Of a stretch of DNA of 64,000 nucleotides, positions 24,215 to 36,372 are shown one piece after another. The notes beneath the pieces are model-generated. The model was given only the letters and a program-made list of their open reading frames with translations, was not told where the DNA came from and ran no database searches. The position numbers and the translations under genes were made by a program. The stretch covers positions 868,001-932,000 of the forward strand of contig CM074698.1 in the NCBI GenBank assembly GCA_037367355.1, written 5' to 3'. Within the stretch, counting starts at the first letter, position 1; every line of letters begins with the position of its first letter. This DNA is from Neoscytalidium dimidiatum. Its lineage: Eukaryota > Ascomycota > Dothideomycetes > Botryosphaeriales > Botryosphaeriaceae.

Positions 24215-26876
24215 ATGGGCGACCAGACATCATCGCGGAAAAGAGCGCATACGGAAGAGCGCTCCGTCTCGCCCCCGCTAGTGAAACGAAGGCAGCAGTC
24301 CACTACGACCAGTACGTCCGGAATTAGAACAGCTGAGGGTGAGGGCTTACAACTAACATGCGTCTCCTAGGCAAAGCCGTGGCGGATTTCTTTAAGCCAT
24401 CTTCTCAAAAGCCGAAGCCCACGGAAAAGATCGCTTGGATTGTCGTTAAGGACAGCCTCCTCATCGGAAAGCATCAAGCCGCCGACGCAACAGTAGCCAC
24501 GAGTGCAGACCAGCCTCGCAAGATTGCTATTTTTGACTTTGTATGTATGGGTGCCGTCGCGTTTCAGCCATCTTTGACTACTTGGCATTGATTGCGTGGA
24601 TGAGAGCATCAGATTAATCCATGCCTTTTGTGCACTGCAGGACTCTACCCTCATCAAGACCAAATCAGGCAACAAGTTCGCCCGCGACCCGTCCGACTGG
24701 CAGTGGTGGCATGCAAGCGTTCCCAAGACATTAGAAAAGCTGCATGGCGAAGGGTATGTATGCACGCCGGTGTCTCAGCTGACGAACGCTCCATCTACTT
24801 TTCATTTACCCCTCTCTTTGTGCCACCATGAATTGAAGCTAATGTGCTCCCTGATTGCGAATATGCAGCTACCTTATCGCCATAGTGAGCAATCAGAGTG
24901 GCATCTCGCTCAAAAGCAACTCCTCCAAGGCACCAAAGTCGGATCTGAAGAAGCTGTCGGACTTCAAGGCCAAGGCAACCGCCATCCTGGCCCAGCTGGA
25001 CCTACCCATAAGCATTTATGCAGCCACAGCCAAGGATGAGTTCCGCAAGCCGCGCACTGGCATGTGGCGCCAGCTACTAGAAGACCATGGTCTGGGCGAT
25101 GCATCTGGAGCCGTCGATCTGGAGAAATCTCTGTTCGTTGGCGATGCGGCAGGCCGATCTGGCAGCACGACCAAGGATTTTTCCTGTTCGGACAGGTTTG
25201 TACGCCCCGAGAAACGGCCTTGCATCTGCGGCGCCAGAGTCCCCACTGACCGACTGCCGTGGCTATAGGGACTTTGCAGCCAATATCGGCATACCGTTTC
25301 ACACTCCGGAGGAGTATTTCCTGGGTGAGGAGCCGAGGCCCTTTATGCGAGAGTTTGATCCAGCCAAATTCCTGAGTGAGGTGTCTGGAGCTGCAACGGA
25401 TGCTGGTAAGCTCACTCTGTCCCTCTCTTGCTTTTTGTATATGTCCGAGCCCGAATGAAGCAGAGCAGTGGGTCTTACGAGAGTGTGCATCTAGTGCCGC
25501 TTTTGTTCACGAAGAAGAACCCACTTGACATCGTGATCCTCTGCGGCAGTCCAGGCGCGGGAAAATCGACATTTTACTGGAAGCATCTGAAACCTCTGGG
25601 TTATGAGCGAATCAACCAGGATATTCTGAAAACGGTACGAACTGTCGTGTTCCCCCATGCCCGTCTTTTACCACGTATGCCGCATATAAGCTTGAATGGG
25701 GGCCGCCGCACGTTCTGTGCAACCCATCCTGCAGACTGCAAGCAACTGCGAGATGCAAGCGCGGCACAGGTGGAATATGACTGACAGTCATCTGCAACCA
25801 GCGTGATAAGTGCCTGAAGGTGGCAGCCGACTATCTCCGTGAAGGAAAGTCGGTAGCAGTAGGTATGTCAGACCATTCTCGCCGAGAAGTGGAAACGACG
25901 GCAAACAAGTGCAGGTGCGAAGGAAGTGCATACTGACCTGCTTCACTAGACAACACAAACGCAGATCCGGAGACACGTGCTCATTGGGTCAAGCTAGCAG
26001 AGAAACACGGTGCACCGATCCGATGCGTGCTTTTCACGGCAACGGCGAAGCTGTGTGAGCACAACGATGCTGTGAGAGCTTTGAGTGGAGGCGTAAGACA
26101 CTCCCAACTCCTTTTGCCTCCCCTCGTCATTCGGTGCCAAGGAAATTCCCTTCTCTTTTCAGGTGTCAGACCATCCTGTGTAGCGTCTCTTGTGATACTA
26201 CCTACTTTTTATACGCAGCTATTGCTTATGTTAACACGAACCTGCCTCCCCGTCTGTTGTTGAAGCAGTAGCGGTTCTGTGGGATCAGGCACGGACACAA
26301 CGCCACACAGCGGCTGTGTGCATGACCCTGTCATCCCGCCCAATTCTCCAGCAAACCACTCCTGTCCCATACTACAGGGAAAGACATAGACATGCTGTGA
26401 CCACATTCTCCAGCATAAGAAGCTGACCAACATCGCGTGCAGGCGTTGAACCCCGAAGGCCGGACCATGCTACCAAAGCTGGCATTTACCTCGTTCTCGT
26501 CCAGATACCGCGTTCCACAGCTCAAGGAAGGATTTCAAGACGTCACTAAAGTCGACTTCATGGTACGTGCCTACAATTCGTCTTTCGGACCGTCTGCCGA
26601 CTGTTTGACTTTTGTCTTTATCCAGCATGCTTATACCCCCCACAAAAGTCAAATTTCTCCACTTCGCCACACTCGTGCTTTTTGTCTCTTTTCTTGCAGA
26701 AGCTTTATCGTTTCCCTTCTTTTTTAATCCTTTCACGAATAAGGTGCAATAAGCATTTGCCTCGCCATTATTCTAATACTATTGTTCATGTAATTGGCCG
26801 ATTGATTAATGTTTCACACCGACAGTTCGAAGGCGGCGAAGAAGAGCGCAAGACCTGGAGTCAGTATTGGATTTGA
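24215..26876 (+). CDS. Polynucleotide kinase 3'-phosphatase (DNA end repair)
   Basis: Ten exons: 24215-24311, 24371-24540, 24641-24753, 24869-25195, 25269-25405, 25495-25634, 25802-25862, 25950-26092, 26443-26562 and 26826-26876; 452 residues. The enzyme removes 3'-phosphates and phosphorylates 5'-hydroxyl ends at DNA breaks so they can be ligated, in the nucleus. A basic N-terminus (SSRKRAHTEE) is followed by a HAD-type phosphatase (AIFDF/DSTLI with Asp88 and Asp90, then VSNQSGI, TGMW, and FVGDAAGR), then a P-loop kinase (CGSPGAGKST, residues 298-307; YERINQD; GKSVAVDNTN). The C-terminus EEERKTWSQYW is typical. It resembles S. pombe Pnk1 in layout and lacks the FHA domain of the human enzyme. 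Introns at 26093-26442 and 26563-26825 are longer than the rest and less certain. Confidence 0.92.
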
Positions 26877-29800
26877 AATTTCGGGCGGCTACGCCACCTT
26901 CCACCATCCGGACCTGAAAGACCTAGACTCCGGACAAGCGCCGATCCCACTGGGGGCTGTGGGCTCGTTTCTCTGGCTTTTGATACACGAGCAAGTTGTG
27001 TCGGAGCGGCCGACCCAAGAACCCGGAAATTCCCTCCCACCCATCACCGACACCCTTCGGCCGATCCGTGTCGAGGAAGCAGGGGAAGCGCGGGCGGGCG
27101 GGCGGGCGGCTGCGATGCCTTGCGCTTGCTGCTGCTCTGCTTTGTGCGTATTATTTTTATTGCGTTTGCGCAGGGGAGGCCCGGTCGCTGCTTTGTCGAT
27201 CTTCCTTTATTCCTTTTCCCCCCCCCCCTCTCTCTCTCTCTGATCACGCATTGTTGAACGTAGGGGGGTTTGGGGGGAAAGACCCGGAACTTTCAGCGTC
27301 GTGCGACGAGCCTGGCCAGAATTGGACCCTTCGTGGGGTTTCTTTTCCCTCTTGTTTATTTTTTTTTTTATGTGCTTAGGTTGATTTTATGCTTGAGAGG
27401 CGGTGACGGACGTTTTCAGGGATTACCGCAGAGGCAGGAGGTGCACGTCAGGTATTAGGCATCAACATAACGTGATTACTTGGAAGCATTCGACCCAGAG
27501 TCGGATTTGCTGCGATTAGTGAACGAGAAAAAAAGCACGTGAAGAGACTTCGCCTTCCTTCTTCTTCTCAACAGCGCGGAGTACTTTCTCTTGTCTCGCC
27601 TACGGAAGGAAGGGAAATCGTTGAGTCAGCGACTCACATTGGGGCGGAGCTGCCTTCCTGTTCCTGAAAAATAATGCAATATCACTCCCGCCACTATGAT
27701 GGAAGGGATGGGGAGGGGGAGGAAAGGGAGGGCCAGTAGCTCTTCTTAGTGGGGGGGGGGATTGCGTGAGAGCGCGACGGGTGCGATACGAAAAGTGCCC
27801 GCGACGGGTGTAGCCGGATCTCCGACCCTCCCGCTGATGGGCCGGGAGGGAGGGAGGGGGAAGAGGGGGATTGGGTGAGGAGAGAGGGTACACGCTCAAC
27901 GGCCAGGGGTCGTGATATGGTGGGGGTGCGGTATAGACAGGCATCCCCGGTAGAGATCACGAGTTTGCGAGGACTTGGGGGTGCTTCTTGTGCGGCTGTG
28001 CTTTTTCGTCACGGGGAAGGTGACGATGCGAGTAAGCCTTTTACGACATGGTGCGATCTTCTGTAGGCGCGCGAAGGAGTGGGCTGAAAGTATGATAATG
28101 TAAGACTTTTTTTTTTTTTCTCTCTTTCTCATCTTAGCTACGATATTGGTGGCATTATGATGCCTTGCTTCGGCTTCGATTGCCTTTTTTTTCCCCCCAA
28201 GATTCGGAGTGTCGGCTATGCCGGCATTGGTGTATGTAGGTATTTTTGTGGGCTTTTATTTTTTGTGGTTCTCTCGGCACGTGTCAACGGATGAAATGGA
28301 TGAAGCGAGAAAAGGGAAGTATTTGCGAACTCGAAGGATTCTGGGCCCTATGCAAGGCGCGATCATGAGAAGGTTTCTTCATCGATGGGGGTACTCTTGT
28401 ACCGAGCGCGTGGGCGGAGATGACTGCCTCTTGGAGATGAAGAACGTTGCGTTGCGTCGCGTCGCGTCTGCAGCAGTATACTCAACAATGCTTTCGATCA
28501 TGGCAGATGGTGACGACGATTGATAATGCACGGATTAACTGACGGATAGACTTGCGGATGGAATATTCCGCGGAGTTGTAGGAACTGGAGTGAACATGTT
28601 TATTCTCGCGATTGGGTGCTCTTCACACTGCAGCGAGTCTAAAGGAAATTTCGTTGCGTATATCGCCGACGTGTGGTGCTCGAGAAAGATGGGACAAAAG
28701 CAATGGAACGTCATAGTTGCGAGACAGATCTCCGGTTAGGGCTATGCGCATTCGGAAGACCGAAAGAACAAGATCGTGCCGTCAGCGTCATTCGGATAGG
28801 AACAGAAAAACGATAAAGTATATGCGCTGTGCCTTTGTGGGGGTGTGAATGGTTTTGCATAAGGTACCGCTATTGTGCGTTGCTCTATTCGCTGATGAAA
28901 GACAACAGGAATCCCTGAACAAGGATTTGGCGGTGCTGTCCTCGGTTCTCGGTGCAAGACAAGTCATGCTGAGTTCTCCGATTGACCAGGCCCTTATTTC
29001 TTCTCCGCGGCGCAGAAAAGGTTGTTTCTTGTCGGCGTTATGCTGAAAGAATCAGGCACCCTGTTCATCCTTTCGGTGCTGGCGATTTTCTTCAGTCGCG
29101 CGAAGGAGAGTGCAAGAGTAAGATTTGGGCTGACGGCCTCGCAATTCACCGAGGCCCGAGCCAAGAGCAGATTTGAGTGGGGATGCTCGAGTCGGTGATG
29201 TTCTCGCTTTCCAATGCATAATTTTCATCACACCGGAAACGGTACGTATGTGGAGCAGCAGGGTAGCATCATCCACCACCACGTTCCCGAGTCATCACGA
29301 TCCATAGTCAAGAGAAATATGTCCTCTAAACTCCGGACGAATGACGGTCCCCGACCTGGTCTGCTTGCGGTTGCTAATTTTTCTTCCGTCTGCACGAGCC
29401 GCCGCGGTAGGCTGCAGGGACGGACTATGACTAGCCTACCGTCCAGGCATGGGGCCCACGAGCACGGGTGCGCAGCTACGGCCCCTCGATCCAATCATCG
29501 GCGCAGTCGCTTTTAACGAGTCTGCCTACTGTTCTCAGGGCTGGAAAAAGTGGAGTTGGCAATAATGCATCTTGTTCGGCAGGCGAATGCGAAGAAGTGG
29601 ACAATCATGAAGAAAAGTAGGAAAATAGTGCGTACATGAAGGCGCAGCAACTGCTGCCTGGTACTAAGGTCCAGCCGCCATCTTATTCAACAATCGCTGT
29701 CGTGACCAATGCCTTAGCCCCAGATAGCAATGCAACGGCGAAAAAAAAAAAGGAGTCGCCATAATGCTTTGTTCATGATCAGGCAGTCCCGCGTCGCCCG

Positions 29801-30565
29801 AGCCCAGTTGCCTGCGCCCTTCCGCATCGCCATCTTTTCGTGTTTTTTTTTTATATCTCGCGCGTCCATTGCCTCTCGCTTGCTGCCGCGTCTCTTACTG
29901 TCTGCAATAGTCGGGATGCTGCCATATCCAGGGTGCGCATGCGGCATCGTGACAAGGCTGCACTACGGTCTCGGCCTTGTCTAAAATGACGGTATCGGCA
30001 CGGGACAGAGCGATAGAGCAGAGAAAACGACACGGCGGATCCCATACTGCATTCAGGCAAAATGGTGTGACGCGCTGCAGACACGGCACACAGGGCTGGC
30101 GGCCGAGGACGCGGCACACGCCCTGGAGAAAAGCGAAGTACTCGCTTCCGAAGATGGATAATGAGGATGCGAAAATTCAAAGAAGGAGCGTTGGAATGGT
30201 TGGCTACGAAGGCAGGATGAATAGGGTGGCTAGGCCCGATGTACGTCCTGTACACGTACCGAAGACTGGTAGGTGGACTGCATCGCTGTGCGTTGTACCC
30301 AGCAACGGTACGTGTACCGGGGAAATAAAAGAAAAGTGTTGAGCGAGGATCATCCTTAGGCTTCGGCTGTGCGGATCATCCGCTGATTTGCGCGTGCACG
30401 CGCTGCCGCTCTTGACCTCATCTGCTACTTGTTCTGCGCCGGGAAGGAGAAAGGAGATGTCGCGCGAGGAATAGAGCCTCGTGCATGCTTGAGGCGAGCG
30501 GCCTGGCAGGTGTATTGGGCGGCTATACCGTAGCTGGTAGATTGCTTTTTCGCGCTCGCGTTGTC

Positions 30566-30582
30566 TTTTTTTTTTTTTTTTT
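30566..30582. repeat. 17-nt poly-T tract
   Basis: An uninterrupted run of 17 T in gene-free DNA. Confidence 0.9.
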
Positions 30583-33458
30583 GAGCGGAAGTTCACGGTA
30601 AGTACAGTACATTGAATCACGCCGCGCCATTCGCTGAGGTGTGGGGAAGAGTCCTCTTCCGTTCGAAAATTTTCTTTTACACTTCTGCGCCGGAGATGAG
30701 GACATAGGACGGCCAAAGTAGATCCTAGGTAAGGCTAGTTAGGAAGATACCAACACCGCTGAGTGTTTGAGGAGGTTTCCCGAAAACGATGCGCCACATA
30801 GGCGTAGGAAGAAAGACGCCCCTCAAGTACATTGACAAGAAGGAATGAATTTGTATAGAAGATGACAGAACTGTACCGGGTAAGACAAGAGGAGACGGTC
30901 CAGCCGGCGGCGGTTCAGGCCCTCAACCGCCTTCACCGGAAGAGACGGTGCAAGAGGCTGATCGGGAAAGGTGCCAAAGACGGCAGAACGAAAGCGGTGG
31001 GAAGCGGCAGAGGCAGCAGGGTTTATGCCTTTGCGTCGTTGATCAATCAGCGGCTGGCGATCCCGCGCTCGCCGCGCCTGGGAAACAGGCCGCTCTATGC
31101 GGAAAAGGGGAAAGACGGAATCGGACGAGGATAGTGGCTGAAGTTTGTATGACAGTAGCGAGATTACGGGAGGGGAAGGATAGAAGAAACATGAGGGAGA
31201 CTTGATCTCGGTAGGAATGATGGGAGCACACAGAAAGGCGCAAGCAGACCGGGCGCTTCGCTTCGGCAGCTGCAGATAAGAGCTGCTAACGGCATCGAGT
31301 ATGGCGGCATAAGGAATAATCGGAATCGGAAAGAGTTGAAGGAGGCACTGCAGACGTGTTGAGGCGTTCAGGTGAGCGTCTATACGGCGTCAGAGTATGG
31401 GCATCGTTTTCTAGGTGCACTGGCTAGTCACGCTCATTGCTGTGCGCAGGGAACAAGGTCGGGACGTCGCGCGTTACGGACGCGGTTCGCTTAACCCACA
31501 TCGCGTTGTTGATACAACGGCGTGAGTGGTAAACGCGCCCTCCGCAACCCAACGCACTTGTACGTGCGCGTGTGCGCGCGCGTCGCACTTGCCGAATCCA
31601 CCGGACGGCGAAGAATGTCAGCCAGCCATTGCATCTGAGCCGTGCAGCGCGAGGCGTGGTACCCCTCAACTCTGTGACCGGAGGCCGAGAGAACCATAAC
31701 TCCACATCTAGTTTCTTGACCGAGGCAGCTGCAGTGCTTACTGGTGCACACACTCTGCAACAGTCTGGCCCTCGACAACACGCTGGCAGCGAGACCCAAC
31801 GGATCTTCCATGACAGGAGTCTGAAGAAGCTGACATACAGAAATCGACGGATTAGGTGAAGAGGCAGACTCAAGCATAGTCAATAATTCGAAAGCGGTAT
31901 GGTGCAAACGAGCGGAAATGCTCCCAGAGTTCCGTAGTGGTCCGGCAGGGGCATTGCGCAGGGCGAATGCAAAGCTGTATGTTGCAAGCTCCATGAGTGC
32001 TACGCTCTTGGCTCTGCGAAGCCCGTGCGGCTGGGATGGCGGCTGGCAAATCGCCGTATGGGTGAACCCGCGTGCGTTCGTTAGTCGGTTGCATGACGGC
32101 TGGACTGCCTGGCCATAGGATGGTAAACACGTGAGAGGTGGAGGTGTCGGGTCTGTCCTTTTGGTCAAGCCATAACCACGTGTGTCAAGTCGGGCGCTGC
32201 AAACGCAGCAGCAGGTAGATAAGTAGCTTGTATTCCATAGGCACTCCAGCAGCTATCCGGACCAGGGCGTGGTCTGCAGGCAGTATTCCGCAACAACGGT
32301 GCTCACCGACTGTTGAGATATGCGAGATGCACCCCGTCTCCCCGCTGCCCGCACGATGAGATGGGAGCTCTGTGCGGCGGGCGTGCGATCTCGGAACAGC
32401 ACAGCCGGGCCAAAAGCGCCCGAGGAAGCCAGATCCGATGTGCCTTGGACGCATCCCGCGAGGTTGCCAGCGAGACGCGCGGAGACCGGAGCTGGCCCAA
32501 GGTGGAACATGGGCCATTCTCACGCGCGCTAGCCATTAGGGCCCTCCGAGCTACGAGCGACTCTGGCTAGCACTGGCGGGCTTCGGCGATCGTCTGGGCG
32601 AGGCTGTTCTGTCGTCATGGACGGTGGCTCTCGCGGCGGCGTGGAGCTGGTCTGGTACGCTTGATGATTCTCGATCAGGTAGATCCCGGCGTGGAGGCCG
32701 GGCTGGGAGCTGCTGCATCGCCGGCAGCTGGCGTGCGGAAGCCGCAGAAAGGGAGTCGCGCTGAAGGGAAGGGACAGGGACCGGGCGAGCCACCAACGGC
32801 ACTCCGCCACCGCCGCGCGGCAGAGAGTCGGAGCATGCATCGCGAGAAGACGGCACATGTTGATTCTCACATTGCAGGAACCCGCAAGAGCGTTGAGGGC
32901 GTGGAGGGCGTGGAGGAGCAGCACACAGCCGGGGGTTGGATTCGCTGGCAGAGTGGTGGACGGTTCCTGGCAAGGATCTAGCATTCTCCGACGTGGCTAG
33001 GCGGCGCTGTGCGTGGAAGAACCTGGGAACTGAACGCGACCCAGCTGGACAGTGGGACAGCAGCGTGGCTTGCCAGGGACGCGGCCAATGGGCTCTGGCA
33101 ACGGCTCCGGGCAGCGCATCCCCGGCCGGCCCAACGGCGTTGCTTTGCTGGGTTTCGCCGCGCGGTGACGAGCGTGGAGGCGCTGGGCCTTAGGCAGCGG
33201 GCATGATTTTCAATGCGAAACCCGCCAGCGACCCAGCACCACGGGGCGGCCAGCCATCCAGCGCCCCACCGCCCAGCCGTAAAGGGACGACACCTGAGAG
33301 TGATCGCGCGCGCCCGCAAAAAAGCAACCGCCGGCCGCGTTGGACGGGCGACCAGAGCAGGCCAGCGCTTCTTCTTGCGCGCGCCAGGCCTGACATAAAA
33401 CGTCGCCGCGCCCTGATCCCGGCGCGGTTTGGTTGGGTTCCACGGCGACTCGCGATTC

Positions 33459-33473
33459 TTTTTTTTTTTTTTT
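33459..33473. repeat. 15-nt poly-T tract
   Basis: An uninterrupted run of 15 T in a GC-rich gene-free segment. Confidence 0.9.
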
Positions 33474-34692
33474 CAGTGCGGTGCGGTGCGGGCTCCCAAG
33501 CTCCCAAGCTTGGAAGCGAGGGCTGGCCAGCCTCTTCTGCCACCCAGGCCCGCAGCACAGCCGTTGTATGACGAGCGGGCACACGGCGGGGAAGGCAGCT
33601 CCCGCGGCGAGTCATTTTTGGCTTCGAAAATTCTTCCTGGAGAGCGCGCGGTGTGGAGCTGCGCGCAGCCGCGACCTGCTCTCAGTCAGCCTGGAGGCGT
33701 CTGCTTTGGGAGCTGGCGTGTGGAGCCCTGTTCGGGCGTTGCTGCTGGGGACGACCAGGTCACGGCCAAGGACCCATGCCGGCTGGTGCTGGCTGGGAGC
33801 AGGGGGCCGGCCCTCATCGCATCGCGTGTCCGTCGCGGAGGGCTGCAGGGCCGGGTTGACGCCTGCTGGCGCATGTGCAGGCGGGCCGCCCGCGGTGCTG
33901 CTGCTGGCGGCTTGTGAACGGAGAGGGGTGTGCGCACGGCAGCCTGGGCGAGCGTTTTTGACGGATGCGCGAGGGCCCATGCTGCCGGCGCCAGGCGCTG
34001 GCTGAGGTGCGAGTGCGAGTGGGAGAGCGAGTGGAAGAGCGAGCGAGCGCCGTGACTTAATCATGAGCACCTGCCCGCCAACGCAGGCCAGCCAGCCGGC
34101 ACCTCGCAGCCCGCCGCCCACAGCCGATTGCCTCTGCTTTTCTGCCTCTGTCTCCAGACCACAAATGCCCGCCGCTGCCCGCCCCTCCGACGTCCACTCG
34201 TAGCCCAGCTCACTCGCTACTTCTGTCGTCCAAAAATCGCCCTCGCACCCTCGCGCCCACAGTTCACCCAACCCCCTCGCCGCTCGCTCGCCAGCTGTCT
34301 CGCCCAGCATCCGCTTCCAGCACACGCTGCGCCCCAGGACGCCTCGCTGCCGCACCTGACTGAGTCCGCACCGGGTGAGTGTGACGCCTGCGGCCGCTGT
34401 CTCACGTGCCGCTAGCAGCCCCGGCTGTTGCTGACCGGGTTTGTCCAGCCGCGCACCATAAACAAATCTGTCAGCGACGTGGACTGCTCGAATTCGTGCC
34501 ACCCTCGCCCTCGTCGCGCCTACGCCACTGCGTTGCAGCAAGCTGCGCTCTTCGTCACCTCCCGCGCCCGCCTAGCTGGAAGCCCAGCTCCTCCACCTGC
34601 CTGTGAGGAGCTCCGACCAACCGTTCCATTTAAGTGGTGATGGGAGCCCGGTAGCACTCCACCAGAGCCGCCGAACCACTTCTCCACCAACA

Positions 34693-36372
34693 ATGCGCGA
34701 CATCAAGCCACTCATGCTTCCCAAACTGGCCGCCGTCAGACACCCTCAGGCCGATTCTCCCACTGCCGACGACCGCGCCTCGCAGGCGTATCCCGACTCG
34801 TCCTTATCCGCTTCCGAGTGCTCCACGCCATTGAGCCAGACTTTTTCTACCCACGAACATGTCCGTCATTCGAGCTCCCTCTCGTCGCTCTCCTCATCCC
34901 CGCCCTCCTCGCACGAGCATCTGGACAGCATGACCTCGTCCAGCAAGCTGCCGCGCCTACCTGAGGATCCAATGGAGGGCCCCTTCACCTCTGATCTCGA
35001 TGACGACGAGGAAATCGAGGGCAAGCTTGGCTCGTGGTGCCTGTGCAGTATGTTGTGGTCGTTCCGTGCTTGCTCTCCCACCACTGACCTAGTTACAGGT
35101 GTCACTGAAGGCTGCCCACACAGCGACGGCAGGCCCTCCTACTCGACTCCCAGCTTAGCCAGCCCCGCATTCGAGTTCGCCGATAGTCCCTTCAGCGAAG
35201 ATGGCGAGTCTAGGTACTTGCCTCGGCGCCGGCGGTCGGGTGACTCGCCAGCAAGCATCGCGTCGCGTGTTGGTGAACGCTTTCCCTCTCTCACTCGCAA
35301 GTGGAAAGATCGCAGGACGGCCTCCGGGCTATCGAGAGAGACGACGCGCGCGTCCACTCCGTCAGGCGGCCGTTCCAGCCGGGCTTCTTCGACCGCCGGC
35401 TCCGTTATGCCTCCTTCGCTGAACACCAGCCAGACCGACCTCCCTCAAAGCCCCGCCAGGTCAGTTGCTGAGCATGACGACGAGCGCACCCCCACCTCAC
35501 CAGTTGACATTCTACGGCCGGACGTGGAGACGGATCCAATCGATCGCGAGAGACTCGCGTCGACACCCTTGCTCCCGCCTCTTATGTGCGGTAAGCTTGC
35601 ATCGTCGGAGAAGGACTGGCAGTCCCCGCTGCAGTCTCCCACCGTTGCGGATTCCAATGCAACTTTCTCCGCCGTGAACAGTCCACTGGGAACCCCGCAG
35701 GCGCCCTTCGTGCAAACGCCGCCGCTGTCTACGAGGCCTTCTATTGCTTCGTTCCGACATGGGCGTCCCAGTCCGATGGTACCGAGCTCGGACATCCCGC
35801 CAATGACGATCAGCGACGAGGACAACGAGCAAGATGAGTGGGCGGAAAAGCTTGGACACGCCAATTTCACAATTTTGCCCAAGCCTTACAGGCCTGAGGT
35901 GTGTGATCGTGCTGCATGTCGCGAGCTCTTTGCCAACTGGGAACTGGCACGTCTCAATTTCACCAAGCATCTTGTTCGCACGGGCGAGCATTTCGGCGTT
36001 ACGTCCAAAACGTATCGGCTGACGGAGCAGAAGTGGACCGAGGTCGACAGCCAATGGAAGAAGTGCCACGACGAGGCGGTTGCCTGCGCGACCGAGGATG
36101 GATTCGATTGCGCTACTGGCCCGACGCCGAGCGAGCCCCCGCCGCTCATGACGCTGCCCGCGCTAGAAGACCCTAAGAAGCCTGGACAGTTCCCAAAGCT
36201 TGGCGACGAAGACATCGTTGGACCCATGGTTCAGGCAGCGGCGAGGAATCTTCCGCACAACCGCTCATCCAGGAAGGCGACCTGGGTCAGATTTTTTAGT
36301 GACATCAAATCGCCCGGCACTTTCTTTACGCGCTCGGCGCAACCAGTCGGCGTCAGCGCCGGCTCGAGGTGA
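34693..36372 (+). CDS. Ser/Pro-rich protein of unknown function
   Basis: Proposed exons 34693-35047 and 35099-36372, 542 residues. The 51-nt intron (GTATGT, CTGAC branch, TACAG) is a multiple of three and contains no stop, so an unspliced transcript would simply add 17 residues (559). The N-terminal two thirds are disordered, rich in Ser, Pro, Thr and Arg, with many SP/TP sites. The C-terminal third holds the only folded-looking part, about residues 390-500: HANFTILPKPYRPEVCD, LFANWELARLNFTKHLVR and WTEVDSQWKKCHDEAVA, predicted helical. This matches a type of Ser/Pro-rich protein common in filamentous ascomycetes and without assigned function. The start was chosen at the first ATG giving MRDIKPLMLPKLAAV; in-frame codons upstream look like leader. 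Confidence 0.8.
   Translation: MRDIKPLMLPKLAAVRHPQADSPTADDRASQAYPDSSLSASECSTPLSQTFSTHEHVRHSSSLSSLSSSPPSSHEHLDSMTSSSKLPRLPEDPMEGPFTSDLDDDEEIEGKLGSWCLCSMLWSFRACSPTTDLVTGVTEGCPHSDGRPSYSTPSLASPAFEFADSPFSEDGESRYLPRRRRSGDSPASIASRVGERFPSLTRKWKDRRTASGLSRETTRASTPSGGRSSRASSTAGSVMPPSLNTSQTDLPQSPARSVAEHDDERTPTSPVDILRPDVETDPIDRERLASTPLLPPLMCGKLASSEKDWQSPLQSPTVADSNATFSAVNSPLGTPQAPFVQTPPLSTRPSIASFRHGRPSPMVPSSDIPPMTISDEDNEQDEWAEKLGHANFTILPKPYRPEVCDRAACRELFANWELARLNFTKHLVRTGEHFGVTSKTYRLTEQKWTEVDSQWKKCHDEAVACATEDGFDCATGPTPSEPPPLMTLPALEDPKKPGQFPKLGDEDIVGPMVQAAARNLPHNRSSRKATWVRFFSDIKSPGTFFTRSAQPVGVSAGSR

Larger units (their letters stand above)
26877..34692. other. 7.8-kb region without recognisable genes
   Basis: No frame shows a known domain. 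The region is a patchwork: C/T and T runs (27225-27240, 28106-28118, 30566-30582, 33459-33473), GGGC repeats near 27092-27106, and a GC-rich right third (about 32.5-34.6 kb) where many overlapping frames are open on both strands simply because stop codons are rare. The last few hundred bases before 34693 are probably promoter and leader of the following gene. One frame at 28218-28523 is discussed under rejected items. Confidence 0.5.

Noticed and set aside
28218..28523. 101-codon frame with an N-terminal hydrophobic segment
   Set aside because: It might encode a small membrane protein, but codon use is not biased, no relatives come to mind and the surroundings are gene-free; left unannotated.
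33433..34541. Several frames of 190-310 codons on both strands
   Set aside because: High GC lowers stop frequency; one crosses a 15-T tract and all are Arg/Ala/Gly-rich without motifs.
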